Shown one piece after another: positions 7,901-16,351 of a stretch of 64,000 nt of DNA. A program made the position numbers and the translations under genes. Origin of the DNA: Verrucomicrobiota bacterium (GTDB lineage: Bacteria; Verrucomicrobiota; Verrucomicrobiia; Chthoniobacterales; SZAS-18); assembly GCA_019241085.1 (NCBI GenBank), contig JAFAXH010000087.1:1-64000 (forward strand), written 5' to 3'. Below the pieces are notes generated by a model, which did not search any database, was not told where the DNA came from, and saw nothing but the letters and a program-made list of their open reading frames with translations. The first letter of the stretch is position 1. Each line of letters starts with the position of its first letter.

Positions 7901-9895
7901 CGCCGTGTCGTTCGCCAGGCCAATCTGCGCGTCCGCGGTGCGTAGCGTCAGGCCGCGCGCGAGGATGTCGCGGCCTTGAATATCCACGCCGCCCTGCCAT
8001 TCGCCGTTCACGGTGACGACGTGGCCTTGCGCGCTCAATTTGCCGGCCAGCGGCTCAGCTTGTGGATCGGTGGAAAACGCGGCGAGGTCCGGCGCGTTGA
8101 CGGCGAGATCGACGTTCAACGGTTGTGCCTGCCATTGGCCCGGATGGGCGGGCAAAGTGTAAGCCGCGGCGACGTGAATCGCGTTCGCGCCGCGCGTCAC
8201 GTCGAGGCGTTCGACGCGCACGGCGGCGTTGTCGTTGCGGGCCGACAGTTCGACGCGGTCGAAACGAAAATTTTCAAACGCCAGCTCGTTCAGCGAAGCA
8301 GAAATCTGCGTGGTCAAACCATCCCAAAACGGCGGCGTTGGCGGAGGCGGCGTGTTCGGCGCGGGAGCCGGCGCGGTCGCGTCGGCGGGCAGCGTTTTGG
8401 CCAGGGTGGCTTTGAAATTTGCCTCGCGCACCGACGCGGCTGGCTGGCTGGTGACGAGCTGCGTCGCTTGCCCCGTCATCTCGCTGCTGAGCCGGCCGTT
8501 GATTAAAGTGAACGGCCCGCTCGCGCGCAACGCGCCGTGCAAACCGAGCGCCGGCGGCAACGCGATCGGCAGCGCGCGCAGATCGGGCGCGGCCAGCGTG
8601 ATCGTTCCCTGCGCGGGCGAACGCGAAAGGTCGGCGATGTTTTCCGGCAAATCGCCTTGCGCGGTGAGCGCGAATCGCGACGGACCCGCGACGATTTCGA
8701 GCGTTAGGACCTCGGCTTTGCCGTCGCCGAGCGCGACGCGAAAATCCACCCGGTCCAACGCGGCCGGCCCGGCGGCGGGCTTTTCCAAATGCGTCTCGAT
8801 GCGGCCGGTCCAGGTGCGCGGCTTGTCGGATTGGCCGTCGAAACGCACCGTCGTTTGCGTCAGTTGGCCGCCGAGCGCCGGGCCGACGTTGAGGAAATTT
8901 TGCAACGCGGTGAGCGACCAATTGTTCACGTCGAGTTCGACGTGCGCGAGGGGCGGTTTGCCGAAGTTTTGCAAACGGACCGCGCCGGTCAGCTGGCCGC
9001 CGAAGGCGTCGGCGTCGAGCTTGAGCGCGAGGACTTCGCGGGCGAGTTGCGAGGCGTCCAGGCCGAACTGGCGGAATCGCAGATTCGGATCGAGCACGAG
9101 GTCGCGAAATTCCAAATCGCGGCTGACGTAGCTCGTTTTGGCGGTCACGTTTTTCAGGTCCGGACCGCCGGGAATGCGCAGCTCGTCGAGGCGCAATTCG
9201 CCGGGATGCGCGGGATCGAGTTCGAGGTTCAATCCCACGAGTCGCAGGCCCGATTCCGCGACGGCCTGCGTGGCGCCGGCGACCGCAGGCGCGGCGGGCG
9301 CGGGCACGACAGAGCTGGTCGCGGCGGAGCGCGCGGCGGCCTGCGCTTTTGCTTTGGAGGTGGGACGCAGTGCGAAGTTGATGTTGCGCAAACTCACGCG
9401 TTCGGGGAAGGGGAGCGACGGCAGTTGGAAGGCTTCCTTTTTTTTCGGTGGCGCGGGCGGCGAGAGATTTGGATCGATGAGCACGTCCACGTCGTGCACG
9501 GTGACTTCTTTCAAGAACTGACTGGTGAGTCCGCCGCGCGCGAGTTCAAGCAAGTTGTAGCGCACTTGCGCGAGGCCGATGCTGGCCTTTTCCACGGGTC
9601 CGGGCCGCGTCGGTTGCACGCGCACATTTTCCAAGGTCAGGCCGGTGAAAATCGTGCCGCCCGGGGTGAAAGAAATGTCCAACCCTTGTTTGGCGCCAAT
9701 GCGCCGCGCGGCAAATTTCGCCACGCCGAAAATGATCGGTCGATGGAAGATGGCGAGCAGCAAAAACAGCCCGCCAACGGCGGCGAGCAGCCGTTTCCAC
9801 CACGGCCAGCGGCGCTTGCGCAGCGGCGTTGCGCGCGGGCCGGCGGGACCGGCGGCGGACGGGTTGGAATCGGTGGCGGCCACGACGGCTCGCAC
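4910..9895 (-). CDS. tamB: TamB-like inner-membrane-anchored translocation/assembly protein (AsmA-like family)
   Basis: 1661 aa. An N-terminal transmembrane anchor (about residues 33-58, WWKRLLAAVGGLFLLLAIF) is followed by a very long beta-rich periplasmic region typical of TamB/AsmA-like bridge proteins, then the conserved C-terminal TamB domain (about 1330-1661: RGNLANGRALVDLSLAGTG, GTSQIRDRLVTVYISG, SDIVALLATGSTP, ending RIKYLLRF). The tail QFIGDFGVEGDLRGRIKYLL is characteristic. TamB spans the periplasm as a lipid-carrying groove. The gene order here is tamB then tamA, the reverse of the common proteobacterial order. Three internal repeats of about 115 residues are visible in the middle. 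It diverges from speA. Confidence 0.9.
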   Translation of the reverse strand: MRAVVAATDSNPSAAGPAGPRATPLRKRRWPWWKRLLAAVGGLFLLLAIFHRPIIFGVAKFAARRIGAKQGLDISFTPGGTIFTGLTLENVRVQPTRPGPVEKASIGLAQVRYNLLELARGGLTSQFLKEVTVHDVDVLIDPNLSPPAPPKKKEAFQLPSLPFPERVSLRNINFALRPTSKAKAQAAARSAATSSVVPAPAAPAVAGATQAVAESGLRLVGLNLELDPAHPGELRLDELRIPGGPDLKNVTAKTSYVSRDLEFRDLVLDPNLRFRQFGLDASQLAREVLALKLDADAFGGQLTGAVRLQNFGKPPLAHVELDVNNWSLTALQNFLNVGPALGGQLTQTTVRFDGQSDKPRTWTGRIETHLEKPAAGPAALDRVDFRVALGDGKAEVLTLEIVAGPSRFALTAQGDLPENIADLSRSPAQGTITLAAPDLRALPIALPPALGLHGALRASGPFTLINGRLSSEMTGQATQLVTSQPAASVREANFKATLAKTLPADATAPAPAPNTPPPPTPPFWDGLTTQISASLNELAFENFRFDRVELSARNDNAAVRVERLDVTRGANAIHVAAAYTLPAHPGQWQAQPLNVDLAVNAPDLAAFSTDPQAEPLAGKLSAQGHVVTVNGEWQGGVDIQGRDILARGLTLRTADAQIGLANDTATITVGHVQFDEKNSLDVGGQMALAAPYSFTGKLTLNLPDLGVFNPVLRANGLDKTVAGALQANADLTGRLETAPGANDAQLDGTIIAAGRNLLAAGARVADLDARIVAHNGRAVIETGAVRFDEKNAVGINGEFALAGTRAFDLGVNADLPNLAAFEPALRANGFKQTVAGAARLQTHLRGELNAAPAHPDGKPGVRLNDGQIVVNASELRAGGARALQTLDGRVQIENGAARIENFVVKFDDKNTLTVSGQSDTMAPFNYQTSVEANLTDLRSFEPLLRVFVPSTQTTASAKTPAPTLGEPAVKKKPAAPPPKATTAAPAGAHNSNNETRLAGAVQLRFQSRGQLASASAADAPSAANSALDGNLTVIARGVEFNALGPLDADVAGGFTPTTADFQTLSFTLNGLQFSGTLALKENLLRLDNVHLRQGNNELLAGYAQLPFEPAKLSAPGGPVPDVDAIDVNVDSKPIPLDTIYRAAFPGQTNSPASGTLALTILAKGRLSKLFAEVKVAARTLRTKQTEKLAPADADVDLYFRDDRLNLDASVRQPQIAPLTIKGNVPLNVQALLSQRSVDPKSPVSLVVNLPPTQLGFVKNLVPAVRFIEGTAAADVRVNGTIERPALSGSVEVNVPAARAENITVPALRDLQARIVLNDRTVRIERFGVVVGGGRATADGRIDCAKLTEPTLELAAKANDVLAMRTDNLTARVNADVRVTGPLLAATVSGRVGVTKGRFLKDIDILPLNLPGKPAPAPPAVAQSGYGPEAIAEQLPPILRNWKFDLSLKTDDPFIVRGNLANGRALVDLSLAGTGQKPLLNGYVQVENLTATLPFSRLEIQNGNIQFTADQPLNPALDLRGTSQIRDRLVTVYISGRARDPKTQFTSEPPLPQSDIVALLATGSTPAELTGNSQALGGKATLLVLQDLYRRTFKKNRTASANADPQPTLADRVDVSVGDVDPKTGKQSVGARFKINDQFQFIGDFGVEGDLRGRIKYLLRFR
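7040..7882 (-). repeat. Three tandem ~115-residue repeats inside TamB
   Basis: In protein order the units start at 7882, 7543 and 7186 (spacing 113 and 119 residues), each opening with V-x-F-D-[ED]-K-N. Unit 1 continues LNLPDLGVFNPVLRANG, unit 2 ADLPNLAAFEPALRANG, unit 3 ANLTDLRSFEPLLR. Units 1 and 2 also share the KTVAGA / QTVAGA segment. This looks like in-gene duplication that lengthened the bridge. Confidence 0.75.
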
Positions 9896-10010
9896 GGTAG
9901 CAGTCTGAGGCGCGGCTTCAAGAAGCGGACCCGCCTCGCACGCGCGCCGGGCGGATTTTTTCCTCCCTTACGATTGCATTTGAAAACCGCGGCCCTAACG
10001 TGCGCACGCG

Positions 10011-11966
10011 ATGATCAAAACCGGTGCCGATTGGGACCTTTCCGCCGCGGTTTCGACCTACAACGTGGACCGCTGGGGCAGTGGATATTTTTCCATCAAC
10101 AACCGCGGGCACATCCAGGTCACGCCGCTGCCGGCGAGCAGCCAAAGCGAGGGCGCGGCGCCGGCGACCATCGACTTGATGGACGTGGTTGCGGAAGCGC
10201 GCGAGCAGGGGTTGACGTTTCCGCTGTGCGTCCGGTTTCAAGACCTCTTGCGGCACCGGGTGCAAACGATCTGCCGGGCGTTTGCCAGCGCCATCGCGCA
10301 GTTCCAATATCAAGCGCCGTATCGCGGCGTCTTTCCGATCAAGGTCAATCAGTTGCGCGAAGTGGTGGAGGAAATTCTCGACGCCGGCGCGGACTTTCAC
10401 TTCGGCCTCGAAGCCGGCTCGAAGCCGGAATTGCTCGCCGCGCTGGCTGTGCACCGCGATCCGGAAAGTTTGATCGTTTGCAACGGTTACAAGGACGTGT
10501 CGTTCATCCAAAGCGCGATGCTGGGACGCAAGTTGGGCAAGCTCATCGTGCCGGTCGTGGAGAAAATCGAGGAGCTGCGCACGATGCTCGATGTCGCCCG
10601 CGAAATGGGCGTGGATCCTTACGTCGGATTGCGCGTTCGTCTCCAAAGCAAAGGCGCGGGCAAGTGGGCGACGAGCGGCGGGGAGAATGCCAAGTTTGGC
10701 TTGTCCACGGCGGACCTCGTGAGCGCGAGCGCGATGTTAAAAGAGCACGGGCTGGCGCATTGTTTGAAGCTCGTGCATTTCCACGTCGGCAGCCAGGTGC
10801 CCGACATCGGCACGATCAAACGCGCCGTGCGCGAGGCGGCGCGGTTTTACGCGAAGCTCGTCAAGATGGGTCACGAGGGATTGACGTATCTCGATTGCGG
10901 CGGCGGGCTGGGAGTCGATTACGACGGCTCGCGCACAGCTTACGATTCGTCCACGAATTACACCGTGCAGGAATACGCGCGCGACCTGGTTTATAACATC
11001 ATGGACGTGTGCGACGCCGAGAAAGTGCCGCACCCGACGATCACGACCGAGAGCGGGCGCGCGCTCGTGGCGCATCATTCCGTGCTGATCGTCGAAGCCT
11101 TTGGGTCGATTGAAAAAAACGCCGCCGGCTCGACTCCGGTGCCGGTGCTGCCGACCGACGCGAAGATAGTGCAAGACGCCGCCGACGTGCAGCGCAGCAT
11201 CACGCGCGAGAATCGCACGGAAGCGTTGCACGACGCGCAGCAACTCAAGGAACAAGCACAATCGATGTTCGACCTCGGGCTGCTCGATCTCGAAACGAAA
11301 GCGAAGGTCGAAACGATCTACTGGCAGATTGCCGCGAACGTCATCCGGCACTTTGAAGGCATGCGTTTCATTCCGGAAGAAGTGCGCGAACTGGCCATCG
11401 CGCTCGGCGACCAATACGTCTGCAATTTTTCCATCTTCCAGTCGCTGCCCGACCACTGGGCGCTCGGCCAACTCTTTCCCATCATGCCGATTCACCGGCT
11501 CGACGTGATGCCCGAACGCGAGGGCATGCTGGTCGATATTACCTGCGACTCAGACGGCAAGGTGAACAAATTCGTCGATCTCCAGGATGTGAAGGACACG
11601 CTGCCATTGCATGCCTTGCAGCAGGGGGAGCCGTATTATCTCGGTGTCTTTTTGATCGGCGCCTATCAGGATATCATGGGCGATCTGCACAACCTTTTCG
11701 GCCGCGTGAACGAGGCGCACGTCTTTCTCGACGAAGACGAAGAGAGCGGCTGGTATATTGAGGAAACCATCCCAGGCAGCCCGATTTCCGAAGTGCTCGC
11801 GATGACGCAATGGAACGAGAACGATCTGGCGCGCTTAATGAAAACGCAGATCGACGCCGCGATTAAGAGCGACCGTTTGAAGCCAAACGAAGCGATGCGG
11901 TTGCTGGCAAATTACGAACGAAGCTTGCGCGGCTATACGTATCTGAGTTTTAACGGGACGAAATAA
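10011..11966 (+). CDS. speA: Biosynthetic arginine decarboxylase
   Basis: 651 aa, close to the E. coli SpeA length. It converts arginine to agmatine with PLP, the first step of the agmatine route to putrescine and spermidine. N-terminal YNVDRWGSGYFSIN is a family hallmark. The PLP lysine lies in GVFPIKVNQ, followed by the TIM-barrel segments LVHFHVGSQVPD and TESGRALVAHHSVLI, and the C-terminal active-site segment ITCDSDGKVNKFVD. No agmatine-processing genes (speB, or aguA/aguB) are in the window. It is transcribed divergently from tamB across a 115-bp gap. Confidence 0.95.
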   Translation: MIKTGADWDLSAAVSTYNVDRWGSGYFSINNRGHIQVTPLPASSQSEGAAPATIDLMDVVAEAREQGLTFPLCVRFQDLLRHRVQTICRAFASAIAQFQYQAPYRGVFPIKVNQLREVVEEILDAGADFHFGLEAGSKPELLAALAVHRDPESLIVCNGYKDVSFIQSAMLGRKLGKLIVPVVEKIEELRTMLDVAREMGVDPYVGLRVRLQSKGAGKWATSGGENAKFGLSTADLVSASAMLKEHGLAHCLKLVHFHVGSQVPDIGTIKRAVREAARFYAKLVKMGHEGLTYLDCGGGLGVDYDGSRTAYDSSTNYTVQEYARDLVYNIMDVCDAEKVPHPTITTESGRALVAHHSVLIVEAFGSIEKNAAGSTPVPVLPTDAKIVQDAADVQRSITRENRTEALHDAQQLKEQAQSMFDLGLLDLETKAKVETIYWQIAANVIRHFEGMRFIPEEVRELAIALGDQYVCNFSIFQSLPDHWALGQLFPIMPIHRLDVMPEREGMLVDITCDSDGKVNKFVDLQDVKDTLPLHALQQGEPYYLGVFLIGAYQDIMGDLHNLFGRVNEAHVFLDEDEESGWYIEETIPGSPISEVLAMTQWNENDLARLMKTQIDAAIKSDRLKPNEAMRLLANYERSLRGYTYLSFNGTK

Positions 11967-12016
11967 GACGTGGATTGAATTTGGTTTAAGAAAAAGGCGT
12001 TCGGTAGGCTAAAAAA

Positions 12017-12047
12017 ATCCGTGTGTCATCCGCGTCCATCCGCGGCT
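12017..12047. repeat. Period-10/11 tandem ATCCG array, intergenic
   Basis: Three ATCCG[CT]G units begin at 12017, 12028 and 12038 (spacing 11 and 10 bp) and end in GGCTAAA. The array lies between the speA stop and the NfeD gene start. Only one arm is visible; no inverted partner was found in the gap. Confidence 0.6.
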
Positions 12048-12061
12048 AAATTAGCGACGCT

Positions 12062-13474
12062 ATGCGCTCGCTTTTCGCGCTGTTGGTTTTGATTCTCCTG
12101 ACGGCGGTAGTTTACGCGGAAGAGATACCCAAAGCTTCCTCGGGACCGGTTTATATCCTGCCGGTCAAAGGCGAAATCACGCCGGCGAAATTTTTCTTTC
12201 TGCGGCGCGGGCTGAAGCTCGCCGAACGCGCGCAAGCTGCGGCGGTCGTGCTCGATCTGGACACTTACGGCGGGCGGCTCGACGCCACGGTGGACATCCA
12301 AAAAGCCTTGCTCGCGACGCGCGTGCCGACCTATGCCTACATCGATCCCAATGCCGGCAGCGCCGGGGCGCTCATCGCGCTGGCCACGCAACACATTTAC
12401 ATGGCGCCCGTCAGCGCCATCGGTGCCGCGGCGCCCGTGACGGGCGGTGGCGAAGATCTTGGCGCGACAATGCGCGACAAGGCGATCTCGTATTATTCCA
12501 ACTTCACCCGCAGCGTGGCTGCGAAACAAGGGCACAATCCCGACGTGGCCGAGGCGTTCATCAACAAGGAAAAAGAAGTCAAAATCGGCGCGGAAACAAT
12601 CAGCCCCAAAGGCACGCTGCTGACGCTGGACGCGCAAGCTGCCGCGCGGCGCATCGACAACAAGCCGGTGCTCGCCGACGGCATCGCCAATTCGCTCGGC
12701 GATTTGTTGCAACAGAACCGTCTGGCCGGTGAAGTGCATCGGCTCGAACCCACGGGCTTCGAGCAACTCGCCCAATTCATCACCGCGCTCGCGCCACTCT
12801 TTCTCCTCGGCGGCCTGGCCGGAGCCTACATCGAGATCAAAACGCCCGGTGCCATTTGGCCGGGCGTGATCGCGGCGATTTGCTTTGCCCTCTTTTTCCT
12901 GGGCCACACCATCGCCGGCCTGGCGGGCTGGGAAGTCGCGGCGGTTTTCGTGGTGGGACTTTGCCTGCTGCTGGCGGAGATTTTTCTCGCGCCGGGGACG
13001 GTCCTGCCGGGCATCATCGGGCTTTGCCTCATCTGCGGTTCGCTCGTCTGGGCGATGGTGGATCGCTATCCGCAGCAGCCGATTTTTTCGCGGCCCGACG
13101 CGTGGCTGTGGCCGCTGTTCAACTTTGTCCTCGCGGCCGTGCTCGCGCTGGTCATCGGCGCGGTTCTGGCGAAATTTCTGCCGCGAACCGGATTTTATCG
13201 GCGGCTCGTGCTCGGCGCTGTGAGCGGACCGCATGTGGGCAAACAAGGCGTCCTCGCGCGGGCCGATGTTCCCGCGACGGCGGTGCCGGCGCTGGGCTTG
13301 CGCGGCGTTGCGCGCTCGGCGTTGCGTCCCAGCGGTCGCGCGGAACTGGACGGGCGTGTGCTCGATGTGGTCAGCGACGGCACGTTTATCGACGCCGGCC
13401 GGCCGGTGCGCGTCGTGGCCGTGGAAGGCGCTCGGATCGTCGTGGCCAGCGCGGAAAACCCCGCGTCAGTTTGA
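12062..13474 (+). CDS. NfeD-family membrane serine protease (long form)
   Basis: 470 aa. A signal peptide (1-19, ending VVYA) leads into a ClpP/SppA-like protease domain (about 28-225). The expected Ser-Lys dyad is visible as Ser100 (NAGSAGALIAL) and Lys140 (ATMRDKAISYY), matching the roughly 40-residue separation known for archaeal homologues of the family. Then come four to five transmembrane helices (about 240-380; FITALAPLFLLGGLAGAYIEI, FALFFLGHTIAGLAG) and a C-terminal OB-fold NfeD domain (about 385-470, GVARSALRPSGRAELDG). Long NfeD proteins usually pair with a stomatin/prohibitin-like gene; none is visible next door. The 3' end overlaps the convergent ThDP-enzyme gene by 9 bp. Confidence 0.9.
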   Translation: MRSLFALLVLILLTAVVYAEEIPKASSGPVYILPVKGEITPAKFFFLRRGLKLAERAQAAAVVLDLDTYGGRLDATVDIQKALLATRVPTYAYIDPNAGSAGALIALATQHIYMAPVSAIGAAAPVTGGGEDLGATMRDKAISYYSNFTRSVAAKQGHNPDVAEAFINKEKEVKIGAETISPKGTLLTLDAQAAARRIDNKPVLADGIANSLGDLLQQNRLAGEVHRLEPTGFEQLAQFITALAPLFLLGGLAGAYIEIKTPGAIWPGVIAAICFALFFLGHTIAGLAGWEVAAVFVVGLCLLLAEIFLAPGTVLPGIIGLCLICGSLVWAMVDRYPQQPIFSRPDAWLWPLFNFVLAAVLALVIGAVLAKFLPRTGFYRRLVLGAVSGPHVGKQGVLARADVPATAVPALGLRGVARSALRPSGRAELDGRVLDVVSDGTFIDAGRPVRVVAVEGARIVVASAENPASV

Positions 13475-15151
13475 AATCCCGGCACGTTGGCGCAACGCCG
13501 CCAGCGTGGTGCGTGGTGTGATGTTTTCCACCTCCGTGATTAGCTCGATGAGCGCCGGTCCGCCCGCGTCGCGCGCTCGTTCAAACGCCGGCCAGAATTC
13601 CTCCGTGCGTGTCACGCGTTCACCGAATAATCCAAAGGCGCGGGCCAGCGCGGCGAAGTCAGGATTGACCAAATCCGTGCCGGAAACTCGCTCTGGAAAA
13701 TGCGTTTCCTGGTGCATGCGGATCGTGCCGTAAGAATTGTTGTTGATAACCAGAAATACGATCTGCAAGCCATAACGCACCGCCGTGGCGAGCTCCTGCG
13801 CCGCCATCAAAAAACAACCGTCGCCGCCAAAGGCGAGCACCATCCGCTCCGGGTGAATGAGCTTTGCCGCAATCGCTGCGGGCACGCCGTAGCCCATCGC
13901 GCCGCTCGTCGGCGCGAGCTGCGCGCAGGCGGCCGGATATTGGTAAAAACGATGCACCCAGGTCGCGTAGTTGCCCGCGCCGTTGCAGAGGATCGCATCG
14001 CGCGGCAGCCGTTCGTTGAGCATGACCATGATGCGCGCGAGATCGAGCTTCGCATTTGTTGGCGTGGGCGCCAGCGTGGACAGGTAATCGGTGCGCAGTG
14101 CGTCGGTCCACGCGCGCCACGCGAGGCCCGCGGGCGGTGCGAGCGTGCGCGCGGCGGCGGCGAAATTGGCCATGCCGGAATTGATGAGCAACTCGCACTG
14201 ATACACCCGTCCCAATTCCTCCGCGCTCGCGTGAACATGGATCAGCGCCTGTCGCGGACGCGGGCTGGCGAGCAGCGTGTAACCGCGCGTCGTGGCCTCG
14301 CCCAAACGCGGTCCGACAGCGAGGATGAGATCGGCGTCGCGGACGTGTTGGGCCAGCGCCGGATCGATGCCGACGCCGACGTGGCCGACGTAGAGCGGAT
14401 GCCGGTTGTCGAAGCGATCCTGACATCGAAATGAAACCGCGACCGGCAGTTGAAAATGCTCCGCAAACTGCGCGATGTCACGCCGGGCACCGTCGGTCCA
14501 GCCACCGCCGCCGAGCAGCACCAGCGGTCGCACCGCGCGCACGAGCCGAGCGCCGAGCGCCGCCATTGCCGCCGGCTCCGGCGCCGCTTGCACGGGCTGA
14601 TACGGCAATGGATCGGAGACTTCGCATTCCTCGTCGAGCATGTCTTCCGGCAGCGCCAACACGACCGGCCCTGGCCGTCCGCTCGTCGCAATATGAAAGG
14701 CGCGCGAGACGAATTCGGGAATGCGTCGCGGGTCGTTGATTTGCGCGCTCCACTTGGCGATTTGCGGATTGAAAAAACGCCGATAATCCAACTCCTGAAA
14801 TGCCTCGCGCTCCTCGTGCCCGCGCGCGACCTGGCCCACGAAAAGGATGAGCGGCGTCGAATCCTGAAACGCCGTGTGCAAGCCGATGCTTGCATGCGTC
14901 GCGCCAGGTCCGCGTGTGACAAAGCAAATCCCCGGCTGGCCCGTGAGCTTGCCGGCAGCCTCGGCCATGTTCGCCGCGGCGGCTTCGTGGCGGCAGACGA
15001 TGAGGCGCAACGTGCCGCGATGATCGTAGAGCGCGTCGAGCACGCTGAGGTAACTTTCGCCCGGCACGCAAAAGGCGAGATCGACGCCGTGCAAGCGCAA
15101 TTGATCGACGAGGATTTGCGCGCCGGTGCGGCGGACGTTTTCCACGGACAT
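13466..15151 (-). CDS. Thiamine-diphosphate-dependent enzyme, acetolactate synthase-like
   Basis: 561 aa with the three-domain architecture of the acetohydroxyacid synthase/benzoylformate decarboxylase superfamily: N-terminal Pyr domain with the cofactor-activating Glu56 (CRHEAAAANMAEA), a central Rossmann-like domain (about 195-330), and a C-terminal PP domain with the ThDP/Mg motif GDG (443-445) to NN (470-472). It is last in a three-gene operon after a CoA-transferase (12-bp gap) and an acyl-CoA dehydrogenase. No regulatory subunit or ilvC neighbours, so it is probably not the housekeeping AHAS. A 2-oxoacid decarboxylase or 2-hydroxyacyl-CoA lyase-type reaction is possible. The substrate is unknown. 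Confidence 0.85.
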   Translation of the reverse strand: MSVENVRRTGAQILVDQLRLHGVDLAFCVPGESYLSVLDALYDHRGTLRLIVCRHEAAAANMAEAAGKLTGQPGICFVTRGPGATHASIGLHTAFQDSTPLILFVGQVARGHEEREAFQELDYRRFFNPQIAKWSAQINDPRRIPEFVSRAFHIATSGRPGPVVLALPEDMLDEECEVSDPLPYQPVQAAPEPAAMAALGARLVRAVRPLVLLGGGGWTDGARRDIAQFAEHFQLPVAVSFRCQDRFDNRHPLYVGHVGVGIDPALAQHVRDADLILAVGPRLGEATTRGYTLLASPRPRQALIHVHASAEELGRVYQCELLINSGMANFAAAARTLAPPAGLAWRAWTDALRTDYLSTLAPTPTNAKLDLARIMVMLNERLPRDAILCNGAGNYATWVHRFYQYPAACAQLAPTSGAMGYGVPAAIAAKLIHPERMVLAFGGDGCFLMAAQELATAVRYGLQIVFLVINNNSYGTIRMHQETHFPERVSGTDLVNPDFAALARAFGLFGERVTRTEEFWPAFERARDAGGPALIELITEVENITPRTTLAALRQRAGISN

Positions 15152-15163
15152 GCAGTGGCAATT

Positions 15164-16330
15164 CTAGCTTTGCAGTGGCGCGTTGTCTTCCTCCCAACCC
15201 TGCGCGGCGATTTGCGAGGAATGCTCGCCGTGGCGCGGGGGCGGGCGACGAATGGGCAGCCGCTCGCCTGCGAAACAAATGGGTGAAGCCAGCATTGGCA
15301 CCTCACCTGCCGACGGGTGAGTGATTGTTTGCAACATGCCGCTCGAGCGCAAATGCGAGTCAGCAAAAACCGCGGCGAGATCGTTCAACGGACCGCACGG
15401 CACGCCGACGTTTTGGAGCTGCGCGATCCATTCGGCGGCCGGACGTTTTGCAAACGTTGCGGCCAGCGTGAAAACCAGCGGCTCGCGGTGACGGACGCGC
15501 TCCGGATTGGTCGCAAAGCGCGTGTCGTCGGCCAGCTCCGGGCGGTCGAGCGCGGCGCACAGTTTGCGGAATTGCGCGTCATTGCCCACTGCGAGCGCCA
15601 GCGGTTTATCCGCAGCTTGGAAAACTTGATACGGCACGATGGATGGGTGCGCGTTGCCCAGGCGTCCTTGGTCTTCCCCGGAAATCAAAAACTCCTGCGC
15701 GCGATTCGCCAGCCAGGAAATTTGAGTTTCAAACAAAGGCACCTCGATGGCCTCGCCAGTGCCCGAAATCTGTCGGCGATAAAGTGCGGCGAGGATCGCG
15801 CTGGCCGCATACAATCCGCAGACCATGTCGGCTACAGCCACGCCGACCTTGGTCGGCTCGCCGCCGGCTGCGCCGGTGATGCCCATGATCCCGCCACGCG
15901 CTTGCACGAGAAAATCGTAGCCGGGCAAATCCTGATCCTGGCCCGGTCCGAAGCCGGTGATGGAACAATAAACCAACGCGGGATTCCGCGTCCGCAATGT
16001 TGGATAATCCAGCCCAAATCGCGCGAGTGCGCCGCGTCGGAAATTTTCGATGACGACATCGGCCGTGGATGCCAGCGCGGTGACGCGCGCCAGGTCGTCG
16101 GCGTTCCGTAGATCGGCGGTGAGTGAACGCTTGTTGCGATTGGTCGAGAGAAAATAAGCCGACTCGCCACCGGCGAACGGCGGTCCCCATTGCCGCGTGT
16201 CGTCGCCACGCACCGTGTGCTCGACTTTCACCACGTTCGCGCCGAGATCGCCGAGCAGTTGCGTGGCGAACGGCCCCGCGAGCACGCGCGAGAGATCGAG
16301 CACTTTGACTCCGGTCAGCGGCAGCGTCAC
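15164..16330 (-). CDS. CaiB/BaiF (class III) CoA-transferase
   Basis: 388 aa. The family moves CoA between acyl-CoA and a free acid through a ternary-type mechanism using an aspartate. Visible hallmarks: N-terminal GVKVLDLSRVLAGPFATQLLGDLGA-type segment, VVKVEH, the NRNKRSLTADLR stretch, NFRRGALARFGLDY, ITGFGPGQ, and the catalytic Asp168 in GVAVADMVCG. It lies between the acyl-CoA dehydrogenase (21 bp upstream) and the ThDP enzyme (12 bp downstream), all on the minus strand. The neighbourhood suggests activation of a dicarboxylic or branched acid; glutarate and oxalate are candidates but neither is proven. Confidence 0.9.
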   Translation of the reverse strand: MTLPLTGVKVLDLSRVLAGPFATQLLGDLGANVVKVEHTVRGDDTRQWGPPFAGGESAYFLSTNRNKRSLTADLRNADDLARVTALASTADVVIENFRRGALARFGLDYPTLRTRNPALVYCSITGFGPGQDQDLPGYDFLVQARGGIMGITGAAGGEPTKVGVAVADMVCGLYAASAILAALYRRQISGTGEAIEVPLFETQISWLANRAQEFLISGEDQGRLGNAHPSIVPYQVFQAADKPLALAVGNDAQFRKLCAALDRPELADDTRFATNPERVRHREPLVFTLAATFAKRPAAEWIAQLQNVGVPCGPLNDLAAVFADSHLRSSGMLQTITHPSAGEVPMLASPICFAGERLPIRRPPPRHGEHSSQIAAQGWEEDNAPLQS

Positions 16331-16351
16331 AGCGGTAAATTTATTTTCCTT

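Noticed and set aside
8789-10996. 735-aa open frame on the plus strand across tamB and speA
   Set aside because: Antisense/out-of-frame shadow: composition is Arg/Ala/Gly-rich with no domain, while tamB and speA have clear family signatures.
13466-16330. Oxalate degradation (formyl-CoA transferase plus oxalyl-CoA decarboxylase)
   Set aside because: The gene order is compatible, but the ThDP enzyme reads as a generic acetolactate-synthase-like protein, and an acyl-CoA dehydrogenase is also in the operon. Not enough to name the pathway.
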